Part shown: piece after piece, positions 6,750 through 13,984 of the stretch
Numbering within the stretch: the stretch's first letter is position 1
Layout of the letters: each line of letters begins with the position of its first letter
Source: CAYLYP01 sp964387795
GTDB taxonomy: Bacteria; Bacteroidota; Bacteroidia; Bacteroidales; UBA7960
Assembly: GCA_964387795.1 (NCBI GenBank)
Contig: CAYLYP010000081.1
Span: 1-14,190 of the forward strand
DNA: 14,190 bases
Direction of reading: 5' to 3'
Made by a program: the position numbers and the translations under genes
Notes under the pieces: model-generated
Told to the model about the DNA's origin: nothing
Databases searched by the model: none
The model's input: only the letters and a program-made list of their open reading frames with translations

Positions 6750-7520
6750 TTATTTTTCGAGCATTGCAGGGGTGAAATTGCTCTCAGGTAAATTTGAGCC
6801 TATCTGGAATTTATCAGTAATCATGATAGACTTTCTGCCATTTTGTTCATTTTTCATTTCCATGTAAAATGAAAAATACTTACCACTGCTTTGTTTTTTA
6901 TAATCTTTCAGGATCTGGGTTCTTTGGAGTTTTCCATCTTTATCAAAAAACTCCATCTTATGGGTCAGGAAGGTTCCTTTTTCGATGTACATGATTTTTT
7001 TGTGATATCCGTTTTCCTGTGCAATAGCCTGATTTTTACAGCTCATCTCAATTTTATGGCAGTCTTTGCCTTCAATGGTTGTGCTGCCAAGCATTTTATA
7101 GTCAAACTGGTTTTTATCAGGTTTGCTCATATCTGCATTTGTAAACTCTGATCCCATAAAGCTTTTGCCTTTTTCAGTGCTGACGATACGTCTTGTTTTT
7201 CTAAGTGCAGGCATATAAATCCACATGTCATCATTGGAGTCCTCATTATCAAAAATGAGCATTGCAGTGCCCTGTACATCAGCAGGGGCAGTGAATTTGA
7301 TAAGACGTTTTGAGGTTTTGCCGAATTTACGGCTGGCAGTGCTTACCTGTCTAATCCTTTCGCGCCCCTTGGCATCAATGATTTTTAATGTCGAAAGCAT
7401 CTCCATGGATTCCATATCAATGGATGATTGTGAATTATCAACAATTTCAATGGCCGATTGGGCTTTTATTTCCGGAAACAGAAAGAGAAACAGGCATGTT
7501 ATGATCAGGAATTTTTTCAT
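6750..7520 (-). CDS. Outer-membrane lipoprotein-sorting (LolA-like) periplasmic protein
   Basis: The 256-residue protein has a signal peptide with cleavage expected near KA-QS (20/21). The mature part fits the LolA-like family PF17131: KFTAPADVQGTAMLIFDN (75-92), MWIYMPALRKTRRI (99-112) and FMGSEFTNADM (121-131), the blocks that define the family. These proteins have the half-barrel fold of LolA/LolB and are thought to carry lipid or lipoprotein-like cargo through the periplasm. Genes of this type commonly sit next to RND/MMPL exporters, as here, where the exporter gene ends 51 bp upstream. A role as the periplasmic carrier of that exporter is an inference. No Shine-Dalgarno site is visible. 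Confidence 0.88.
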   Translation of the reverse strand: MKKFLIITCLFLFLFPEIKAQSAIEIVDNSQSSIDMESMEMLSTLKIIDAKGRERIRQVSTASRKFGKTSKRLIKFTAPADVQGTAMLIFDNEDSNDDMWIYMPALRKTRRIVSTEKGKSFMGSEFTNADMSKPDKNQFDYKMLGSTTIEGKDCHKIEMSCKNQAIAQENGYHKKIMYIEKGTFLTHKMEFFDKDGKLQRTQILKDYKKQSSGKYFSFYMEMKNEQNGRKSIMITDKFQIGSNLPESNFTPAMLEK

Positions 7521-7571
7521 TGTTGTTTTTAGTTTATTTGTTTATACTTTTTTGAGGATGTTGTACTTTTT

Positions 7572-9857
7572 TTATTCTTTAATTGCTTCAGCAATATGGT
7601 TGCCTTTCAGAAGGAACTTTGGTTTTGCCAATGTGCAAATAGCCGGCATTAATAATAATGCACATATTAAGCACAGGGCGAGAGAGAGGATAATAAGAAA
7701 TGCAAATGTCTGGAGATAAGGGAACTGAGAAAAGAACAATACAGAAAACCCAAGCATTACCGAAAAAGCATTGATGGTAATGCCTCTTCCCGTTGTTGTA
7801 AGGGCTGTAAATATTGCTGTAGGGTAGTCTTTCTTATTTGCGAGTTCTGTTTTGATGCGCCAGAAGAGGTGTATTGTATAATCCACACCAACACCTATAG
7901 AAATTGAAGAAAGCAGGGCTGTTACAATGTTAAGTTCAATCCCCATCCATCCCATAAGGCCAAACATGCTTATTATTGCAAAAAACAATGGGATTGAACC
8001 AATAAGTCCAGCCCTTAAACTTCTGAATATCAACATCAATAATATGGATATGGCAAGCATTGCAAACAAAAGGGAATAGTTTTGACCGGTAACTATGCTA
8101 TCCGACATTTCCTTTTCCAAAAGGCAATATCCACCTACTGTGTAAAGGGCAGGGTCTTTGGCTGTGAGATTGGTGATGAAGTCAATGAGTTGGTTTAGCT
8201 CTTTCATTGAATGTGCCTGAAACTGGATGTTCATAATGGCATGTTCGTATGTGAAATCAACAAAGTTCTCAAGGTCTTCAGGGTCACCGCTCATTGTATA
8301 TAATTCAAGATATTGTGCAACAGCTTCTCGGCTATCGGGTATCACGCCATATAGGGGATCATTTGGGTCGTTAAGTGCTTTGCCCATAATCCTGAGCATG
8401 GTAGCAATAGAGGTTACACTTCCTGTTTGAGGTCGTTTTTCGATTTCTTTTTCGTAAAAATCCATTCTCTTCAGGATTTCCGGGTCTTTGATATCACCTT
8501 TAAAAACAAGTGATATTTGCCTTGTTCCCCCAAAATGTTCGTTAGAGATTTTTAAAGCCTTGTTATATGGATGGCTTTCGGGCATGACCTCATTGTTATC
8601 GGGTGAGATTCTAAAGAATTGAAATCCTGAGGCTGCGATAATTAAGAAGGAAACAAAAATAAATATCACATGCCAGGGTTTCTTAGTAGCAAAAGCGGCA
8701 GGTTTTCTTAAGAATGAGTTTTCTTCAATGGATTTTTCTGAAGAGAAACTCTTATGGACTTTGCCTTTCTTCATTATTGATAATATTGCAGGGATGAATG
8801 AGAGGCTCATCCACAAAGCAAATCCTACCCCTAATCCACTTATAACCCCCATCTGGCTGGCAGGGATCATTGTGTGGGCAACCAAACCGAGTATCCCAAC
8901 AATAGTGGTTAGCCCGGTAAGGATAATAGGGGCTTTTAATTTATTATAGACTTCAAGGATTATTTCCTTTTTAGTAAATTCGGGATGTCTGGCCAATACT
9001 TCCTGGTAACGGGCAATGATGTGTACTCCGTAGTTGTTGGCTATTGCAATCATCATAATAGGGATGATAATACCCACAAGGCTTAAATCCCAACCCATTA
9101 CCGGAAGTAAAGCCAATGAAACCAGGGTGGAGAGAACTACCACGAGCATAGGCAACCAAACACCCCGTTTTTCCCTAAATGAGATAAACAGAAAACTTAT
9201 CATTAAGATTAGGCCTATTGGTAGCAATATTAAAAAATCCCTGGTTATTTTTTCATTAGATTCAACTCTTAAATAAGGCAAGCCAAACAGATGTGCCTGT
9301 TCAGGCCCCTCGTTTATTGTTATGGCATGCTGTGCATTGCGGACTGCTTCTTTGTCATCAATCCCTTCTTTGACAGTAATAATAAATAATGCATATTTAA
9401 AATCATCAGAAACGAAAAGCTTATAGGCAAGTTCATTTTCTTTAAGCGATTTTCTCAAAGCCTCTGTTTCTTCCTTATTTGAAGGGATTTCCGGGATGGC
9501 AGGGTCAACGAGCATCATTCCTTCTTCACCCCTGATATTTTTTGTGCCAAATAATGACATCACATCTGAAAAGCTATTACTGGCCTCCAAAGTATCATCA
9601 ATGGCCTCGATTCGTTTCAGGGTTTCAGGATTAAGCACATCATCGGCTTCCAATACAATCATCATCATCTCATCCTTCCCGAAGATAGCTTCAATCTTTT
9701 TTTGATTAATTTTTGAAGATAGCGTTTCGGGAAAATAGGCATTCAGGTCGGAATTCACTTTTATCCTAAGCAAAAGGATTAATGAAATAACCGCCAGAAT
9801 GATGGGAGTGCTTATGAGCAGGGTTTTATACCTGAAAATAAAAAGTTCTTTCTTCAT
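7572..9857 (-). CDS. RND superfamily exporter, MMPL type
   Basis: The 761-residue inner-membrane protein has the two-fold repeat of RND transporters. TM1 (about 12-31) is followed by a large periplasmic domain and TM2-TM6; a second hydrophobic anchor is followed by another periplasmic domain and TM8-TM12. The length fits MMPL/HpnN-like lipid exporters (PF03176) rather than the 1000-residue AcrB type. TM10 has the family GVDYTIHLFW segment with D659-Y660, a likely proton-relay pair. The equivalent TM4 place reads A-N274-N275-Y276-G-V-H, with asparagine where many relatives have an acidic residue. It follows the beta-barrel gene by 35 bp and precedes the LolA-like gene by 51 bp. The cargo is unknown; a hydrophobic lipid is the best guess from context. 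Confidence 0.9.
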   Translation of the reverse strand: MKKELFIFRYKTLLISTPIILAVISLILLLRIKVNSDLNAYFPETLSSKINQKKIEAIFGKDEMMMIVLEADDVLNPETLKRIEAIDDTLEASNSFSDVMSLFGTKNIRGEEGMMLVDPAIPEIPSNKEETEALRKSLKENELAYKLFVSDDFKYALFIITVKEGIDDKEAVRNAQHAITINEGPEQAHLFGLPYLRVESNEKITRDFLILLPIGLILMISFLFISFREKRGVWLPMLVVVLSTLVSLALLPVMGWDLSLVGIIIPIMMIAIANNYGVHIIARYQEVLARHPEFTKKEIILEVYNKLKAPIILTGLTTIVGILGLVAHTMIPASQMGVISGLGVGFALWMSLSFIPAILSIMKKGKVHKSFSSEKSIEENSFLRKPAAFATKKPWHVIFIFVSFLIIAASGFQFFRISPDNNEVMPESHPYNKALKISNEHFGGTRQISLVFKGDIKDPEILKRMDFYEKEIEKRPQTGSVTSIATMLRIMGKALNDPNDPLYGVIPDSREAVAQYLELYTMSGDPEDLENFVDFTYEHAIMNIQFQAHSMKELNQLIDFITNLTAKDPALYTVGGYCLLEKEMSDSIVTGQNYSLLFAMLAISILLMLIFRSLRAGLIGSIPLFFAIISMFGLMGWMGIELNIVTALLSSISIGVGVDYTIHLFWRIKTELANKKDYPTAIFTALTTTGRGITINAFSVMLGFSVLFFSQFPYLQTFAFLIILSLALCLICALLLMPAICTLAKPKFLLKGNHIAEAIKE

Positions 9858-9892
9858 AAAAATGTTTTTTTGATCATGGGAATGAAGACTAA

Positions 9893-11248
9893 TTAAAAGC
9901 TAATTTTTAGCTCAGCGAAAGCACCATTCAGAATTTTTGAGGCATAGTAAAATGTGGAACCATCTTTGCCCGACATCCATGACCCGCCCAAAGAAGCTGA
10001 AAGTGCATCTGAGATACGCCATTGGATTTTAGGCCTTAACATAGTCTCTTCGGATGTGAAATTGTAATAGCTTGTAAGCTCTAACTGGATTGTTTCATAC
10101 CTAAGATTTTTGGTTATTGTTAACGAAGCGGCATGGTTCATTTCTTCCTGTTGCCCAAATATTTTTCTGTTAAAGCTTTCACTTTCAAAGAGCACCATCT
10201 CATTTGCATAATTAAACACTTCAAGAGGGTTTAATGGATTTTGCAAAACGGGTGTGTTCAGTTCTTTGAAGTCCATTGTATATTTTCCAATATACTGTCC
10301 GATGAAAGTAAAACCCTTGATGGTCTTTTCCAGTCCTGCAACATAAAAAGCATTTGGATTAGGGATGTGCATATTGTCCTCATAATCCTTTGTAATATTA
10401 TAAGCTGCTTCGGCTCTAAGGATCCAACTGCCAAGAGGTATGGCAAAGTCAGCACCTATACTAGTTTTTTTGTATGATTCAGGGGTGTAGGTAATGATGG
10501 GAGTGCCGGTTGACAGGTCAATATTGCTGGTGCGGAATCCAAAGAATGTATCATAACCCCTAAATCCTGAGAAGGAGAACCCTATAACAGGGAAATCGAA
10601 GTTAAGCCTGGCGGCATAAGATATGTTGTCGAAATTTGTAACAGGCAATGCCATATCGGTAAAACTGGCATTTGGGTTGATTGCAAACAAATCATAGCGA
10701 TAAACGGATGGCTCATAATAAGGGATGATAGCCAAATCAAGATCCGTAAAATCGGTAATCCTGTATTTAGCCCTAAGCATGAAATTTGACATTTTTTGGT
10801 CATCCGGTTCACTGCTTAAAAAGAAATAATTGTTAGGGGTAAGATTATTAGTTGGATTAAACCCATCAGCTCTTCCCCAGCTTACAATCTGCTGGCCTAA
10901 AAGCACATCAAGTTTTTCACCGGTATATCCGGCATAAGCTTCCTTCAGGTCGAAAATGCTTTGTCTTTTATCAAATTCAATTCCTTTGCGAAAGCGGACA
11001 TCAGCAAAAAGAAAAAGATGTGAACTATTTAGCCTGGTTTGTAATGCCATTTCACCAAACATGGCCCCGTAATCAAAATCTTCGCCTCCTGCCATCATTG
11101 AACCTCTTACATATCCATTTATTTTCAATGGATTTTTTTCAACCCCTTCCTCAGCAGATGTGCTTTGCTCAAACAATCCCTGACCCATACCGGCAAATGA
11201 TGTTGAAATGAACACCATTCCCAGTATTAAATTCTTTTTTAACCACAT
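9893..11248 (-). CDS. Outer-membrane beta-barrel protein, DUF1302-like
   Basis: The 451-residue protein has a signal peptide (about 1-22, ending near GMGQG) and a C-terminus of AELKISF. The terminal Phe and alternating hydrophobic pattern are the usual signal for barrel assembly by BAM. Most of the chain is alternating amphipathic strands rich in aromatic residues. The segment GQQIVSWGRADGFNPTNN (118-135) resembles the conserved W-G-R-x-D-x-x-x-P block of DUF1302-type outer-membrane proteins, which often accompany RND/MMPL exporters and LolA-like proteins. It is first in the minus-strand run, with its stop 35 bp before the exporter ATG, so it is probably the outer-membrane partner. The family label is less certain than the barrel call. 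No strong promoter was found; CAATATTA at 11314-11321 is a one-mismatch -7 box on the minus strand. Confidence 0.82.
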   Translation of the reverse strand: MWLKKNLILGMVFISTSFAGMGQGLFEQSTSAEEGVEKNPLKINGYVRGSMMAGGEDFDYGAMFGEMALQTRLNSSHLFLFADVRFRKGIEFDKRQSIFDLKEAYAGYTGEKLDVLLGQQIVSWGRADGFNPTNNLTPNNYFFLSSEPDDQKMSNFMLRAKYRITDFTDLDLAIIPYYEPSVYRYDLFAINPNASFTDMALPVTNFDNISYAARLNFDFPVIGFSFSGFRGYDTFFGFRTSNIDLSTGTPIITYTPESYKKTSIGADFAIPLGSWILRAEAAYNITKDYEDNMHIPNPNAFYVAGLEKTIKGFTFIGQYIGKYTMDFKELNTPVLQNPLNPLEVFNYANEMVLFESESFNRKIFGQQEEMNHAASLTITKNLRYETIQLELTSYYNFTSEETMLRPKIQWRISDALSASLGGSWMSGKDGSTFYYASKILNGAFAELKISF

Positions 11249-11848
11249 AATATTCTGTTTAAGATTTAAAAAACGTTAATTGCACATATTGTTTTTGATG
11301 TCTGTCTGTTTTGCAATATTACGCTTTATTGAAGGCTTTTGAGTGCAGCTTTTTTTAAATAGACTTCCAGATTTTAAAAGTTGGACTTGCTACAACTATC
11401 GATAATTCTAATAAACTGCTTTGATAAAATAGCTCATTACTAACTATATGCTATTGACTAATGCCTAATAGGGGGTATGACAATACAATATTCTAACCAC
11501 ATTTCTGGGCATTCACCTGCAACAGGAAAAGGATACTATATTTTATCCGTAAATAATTTTTGTTTAAGGTCGGATGGAACTCCATGTTTGCTATTTTCAT
11601 TGGTGTCTGTGTTTAATTCGCAAACATGTTCGTTTCACCAGGGATGGGTTTTTTATTAATGCCCATTCATCCAGGGAGACCCATTCAGGGTTTATATTAA
11701 TTTGGCTAAAGCCAATGATTTTATTGGCGTTTCATATTAAAAAATGGGCTGAAGCCCATTCCTATTCAAACAATGGATTTTCTAAATGATATGCCTCCGT
11801 ATAAATAACTGGGTTGAAGCCTGTTTCTATTGAGAATAATAAATTGCC
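11249..11848. other. Gene-free intergenic region with short repeats
   Basis: This is about 600 bp without a credible gene. The first 190 bp must hold the promoter of the minus-strand envelope operon. At 11444-11471 four 7-bp steps of the form CTAnnnn lie head to tail. From about 11600 the DNA fills with partial copies of short hairpin repeats, listed separately, and it leads into repeat R1. The small open frames here overlap repeats and are not believable. Confidence 0.6.
11702..11834. repeat. Cluster of short GGCTGAAGCC-type hairpin repeats
   Basis: TTGGCT-AA-AGCCAA (11702-11715) competes with GCCAAT/ATTGGC (11711-11728). AATGGGCT-GA-AGCCCATT (11743-11760) is a perfect 8-bp stem. A 24-bp direct repeat links 11747-11770 with 11811-11834, both reading GGG(C/T)TGAAGCC and ending in CTATT. 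Further decayed pieces lie upstream from about 11640. Such units resemble Bacteroidota REP-like palindromes, but no associated Y1 transposase is in the window. Confidence 0.65.
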
Positions 11849-12073
11849 TACCCACCAAAACCTTTCCATCCATCTGCTCCAATGCACCTATCCTTTCCCC
11901 ACATCTTTTGAATTGCCCTATTTGAGACCCTTATGTGCTTTGGTGAGAGAGGCTTCCTCATCGGGCAAGGCTGGTGAGGAGGCGACTTGATAAGTTCAAC
12001 CTTGGTTTATTCGCTAACGCTCATTAGCTGGCGCAATATGCAGTAGCGTGCAAATTGCATGAAGGCCTTTTAT
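11849..12073 (+). repeat. Dispersed repeat R1 (copy 1 of 3)
   Basis: About 225 bp. The core (11871-11987) runs from CATCTGC through GCACCTATCCTTTCCCC and ACATCTTTTGAA to GGCGACT. A right-hand extension (12004-12034) contains TTATTCGCTAACGCTC and ATTAGCTGG, and a further tail also matches R3. The left extension from TACCCACC matches R2. Inside are GCTTCCTCA (11952-11960) and TGAGGAGGC (11975-11983), a 9-bp stem with one G-U. Frames are broken by stops and differ between copies, so it is not coding. It ends 13 bp from the stop of the split membrane gene. Confidence 0.85.
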
Positions 12074-12085
12074 GGAACATTATTA

Positions 12086-12860
12086 TTAGAGGGAATCTAT
12101 AATCCTGTCTATTTCCATTCCGATTCTATCAATTTCCATGGCATATTTGTCTGTATCCTCGGATATGGCTTTTACAAAGATATCATTAAGCTGTATCCTT
12201 AAATCACAATATTTCAGTAGTTTCTTATTCTGCTCAAGTAATTCCGTCGGTAAGTTCTCAATGGAGTTTAATCTACTTACAATTTCCTTATTTTCTTTCC
12301 ATAAAACAATCCCGTTATTTAATTCCTTAATCAGGTATTGAGGTTCACCTGTTTCAATCACATTAAAAACTGCAAGCGATTGGTTTTCATTTTTAGCGAA
12401 TTTTGCTATCTCAGTATCGTAAGTTTTTGCATCAAAGTCAGGCTTAGATAGATCCCCTGCAATAAAAGCTGTCCCTGCAATCATTACAAGTATAATCACC
12501 ATAAAAATCGCTCCAATACCAGTTGCTTTCCACCCGCTATAAAATTTGCCGCCTGATTCTTTATGTTCCTTTATCCATTGTCCTTGAATTTTTTACTACG
12601 ATCAAATAAATTATCCCAGTATAAATTGCTGGTATAATTGCATTGGGAATTTTATCAATTATATGTTCAGGTATCGAAAATATTCCTGCAAAAATCAAGA
12701 GAGTCGAAATGATTCCAATTATAAAAGCTTTCTTGCCTTTCTCCAATTGGTTGTATGATTCATAGTTTTTTTTAACTAAATATCCCGCGGCTGCAGGTCC
12801 GCCAAAATAAGTTGCAATTGCAATCGCTCTTTGAGAAAATAGTTTTTTTGTTTCTTCCAT
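12086..12860 (-). pseudogene. Split membrane-protein gene (single-base frameshift)
   Basis: Two minus-strand frames, 12860-12561 (99 residues) and 12502-12086 (138 residues), appear to be one gene. The first reads ...YTGIIYLIVVK and then diverges to an unlikely NSRTMDKGT tail at an A6 run (12594-12589 on the plus strand as T6). Removing one A joins it to the second frame through KIQGQWIKEHKES and GGKFYSGWKATGIG. That gives one protein of 257 residues, with a positively charged loop before the last membrane helix. The second frame alone has no usable start ahead of its helix. The product would have about three helices (40-57, 70-90, and about 120-142) and a C-terminal helical domain outside. 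I know of similar uncharacterised Bacteroidota membrane proteins from recollection; their function is unknown. Mutation, homopolymer sequencing error and frameshifting at A6 are all possible. Confidence 0.75.
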
Positions 12861-12941
12861 CCAATTATTCGTTTATGATTGTAGTATCGTTCATTTTAAT
12901 TATGCCCAATGTCTGGGATATTATTCTCCGTTTTTCCCCCA

Positions 12942-12949
12942 CAAAAATA
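12942..12949 (-). promoter_or_regulatory. Candidate -7 box for the split membrane gene
   Basis: Read on the minus strand this is TATTTTTG, an exact TAnnTTTG match about 80 nt before the ATG at 12860. I see no TTG at the proper distance upstream. Confidence 0.35.
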
Positions 12950-13040
12950 TCAAAAAAGCAATAAATAAAAAATGTTTTAGATCCCAGAGGGAAGCACTTT
13001 CTGGAAACCTGATCCTTCTCTTCTGAACTTTTAATACAAT

Positions 13041-13205
13041 TACCCACCGAAACCTACCCATCCATCTGCATCAAAGCACCTATCCTTTCCCCACATCTTT
13101 TGAACCGCCCTATTCGTGACCCTTGGGTGCTTTGGCGTGAAGGGCTTCCTTATCGGGTAGGGCAGGTGAGGCGGCTACTCGGTTATTGGCTGTATCTTAT
13201 TTTCT
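13041..13205 (+). repeat. Dispersed repeat R2 (copy 2 of 3)
   Basis: About 165 bp. The left end TACCCACC and the core (13063-13176) align with R1, including the GCACCTATCCTTTCCCC and ACATCTTTTGAA segments. The right part is shortened: roughly 20 bp present in R3 are missing, and GGTTATTGGCTGTATCTTATT is a decayed version of the R1/R3 extension. CACCT (13077-13081) can pair with AGGTG (13164-13168) and CGCC with GGCG further inside, so the core could fold as one long imperfect hairpin. It lies between the two cargo units. Confidence 0.85.
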
Positions 13206-13215
13206 TATGAGGATG

Positions 13216-13386
13216 TTATATTTCAGTCTTAACCTTTTTGTTGGTTCTTCTTGGTCTAAGTGAATTCTGTTTTTTTGTTTCTTTTTTCTTTTTGAAAAAT
13301 TCACTTAAAGCGTTTTCTTCAGAACTTGTTAAAGGCTCTTGACTTCCAATAAAATCCACATCCAATTCTTTTTTCCTTGTTCTCAT
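13216..13386 (-). CDS. Small, very basic hypothetical protein downstream of the GNAT-like gene
   Basis: A 56-residue protein, MRTRKKELDVDF at the start and KKVKTEI at the end. The ATG at 13386 follows the stop of the GNAT-like gene by 2 nt, so the two are almost certainly co-translated. An acidic helix-like middle (LTSSEENALSEFF, 19-31) is followed by a Lys/Arg-rich stretch (32-52) holding KKKKETKKQ and RPRRTNKK, which suggests nucleic-acid or acidic-partner binding. No signal peptide or membrane segment is present. From recollection, similar small proteins accompany similar GNAT-like proteins in other Bacteroidota, which supports a real gene. No function is established. An antitoxin-like or accessory partner is possible but unproven. 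Confidence 0.72.
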   Translation of the reverse strand: MRTRKKELDVDFIGSQEPLTSSEENALSEFFKKKKETKKQNSLRPRRTNKKVKTEI

Positions 13387-13388
13387 TC

Positions 13389-13919
13389 TTATTGGTTTTT
13401 AAAATATCTGTCAATTAGCTTAAGCGCAGCTTGCGTTTCAATAATCATTAATCTGCCACCAAAATGAATGGCACCTAATGTTTCTTCGTAGTGTTTAATA
13501 AGTTGACTTTTTGAGACAAAGGCTATATTTCCTTCATGTCCCCTTTGAAATGAAAGTTTACAGGCAAATGCAACTAAATTTCCTGGTACACCTGAATACA
13601 TTTTTGTCTTGCCTTTGTTAAATGGTGCGCTTTCAATTAGATGCATGTAAACGTGGTCAGACTTAACTTGCACGCTCAATAATCCTTGAATTATATCTGG
13701 ATTATTAACGATAGTCAATTTATATAATTCTCTTTCTGGTTGTTTAAATTCTGTTAGCCAATTAAATACCCAACCATTTTTCTTTGTGGTCAATTTTATG
13801 TTTTCTCTTGTAACAACAGAAATTTCTGTCGGGAAACTATCACCAGTCACAATGTTTTCAATTGAATTAGTGAGTTTATCGATAACGAAATCTAATCCGA
13901 TGTTTGTCCTTTTTGTCAT
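13389..13919 (-). CDS. GNAT-like hypothetical protein, possible acetyltransferase
   Basis: The 176-residue product starts MTKRTNIGLDF at the ATG at 13919. A longer reading to 14048 runs into repeat R3 and is rejected. The second half looks like an acetyltransferase core: strand YMHLIESAPF (91-100), then a glycine turn and helix YSGVPGNLVAFACKLSF (108-124) in the place of the acetyl-CoA loop, strand GNIAF (130-134), helix SQLIKHYEETLGA (138-150) and a final strand RLMII (156-160). The classical R/Q-x-x-G-x-G/A loop is not clear, so catalysis is uncertain. It is common in Bacteroidota accessory DNA as an uncharacterised protein (recollection, not a search). A -7 box ends 4 nt before the ATG, so the transcript is probably leaderless or nearly so. 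It is coupled to the 56-residue gene and lies between repeats R2 and R3. Confidence 0.8.
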   Translation of the reverse strand: MTKRTNIGLDFVIDKLTNSIENIVTGDSFPTEISVVTRENIKLTTKKNGWVFNWLTEFKQPERELYKLTIVNNPDIIQGLLSVQVKSDHVYMHLIESAPFNKGKTKMYSGVPGNLVAFACKLSFQRGHEGNIAFVSKSQLIKHYEETLGAIHFGGRLMIIETQAALKLIDRYFKNQ

Positions 13920-13923
13920 ACTA

Positions 13924-13931
13924 CAAATATA
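13924..13931 (-). promoter_or_regulatory. -7 box directly before the GNAT-like gene
   Basis: On the minus strand the sequence is TATATTTG, an exact match to TAnnTTTG, followed by TAGT and then the ATG at 13919. Transcription should begin at or within a few bases of the ATG. A TTTG (13958-13955) lies upstream with a 23-bp gap, longer than the usual spacing. Confidence 0.55.
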
Positions 13932-13984
13932 CGAAAAAATGCTGTAGGATTTCCCAAAAAGGCAATGCCTGAGCGGTAATCTGG

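Noticed and set aside
11477..11789. Two small plus-strand frames upstream of R1
   Set aside because: They read across decayed hairpin repeats, overlap each other in different frames and show no domain.
12865..13047. A 60-codon minus-strand frame before the split membrane gene
   Set aside because: Its start lies inside repeat R2 and its composition is irregular. The nearby TATTTTTG box would fall inside it, which fits better with untranslated leader.
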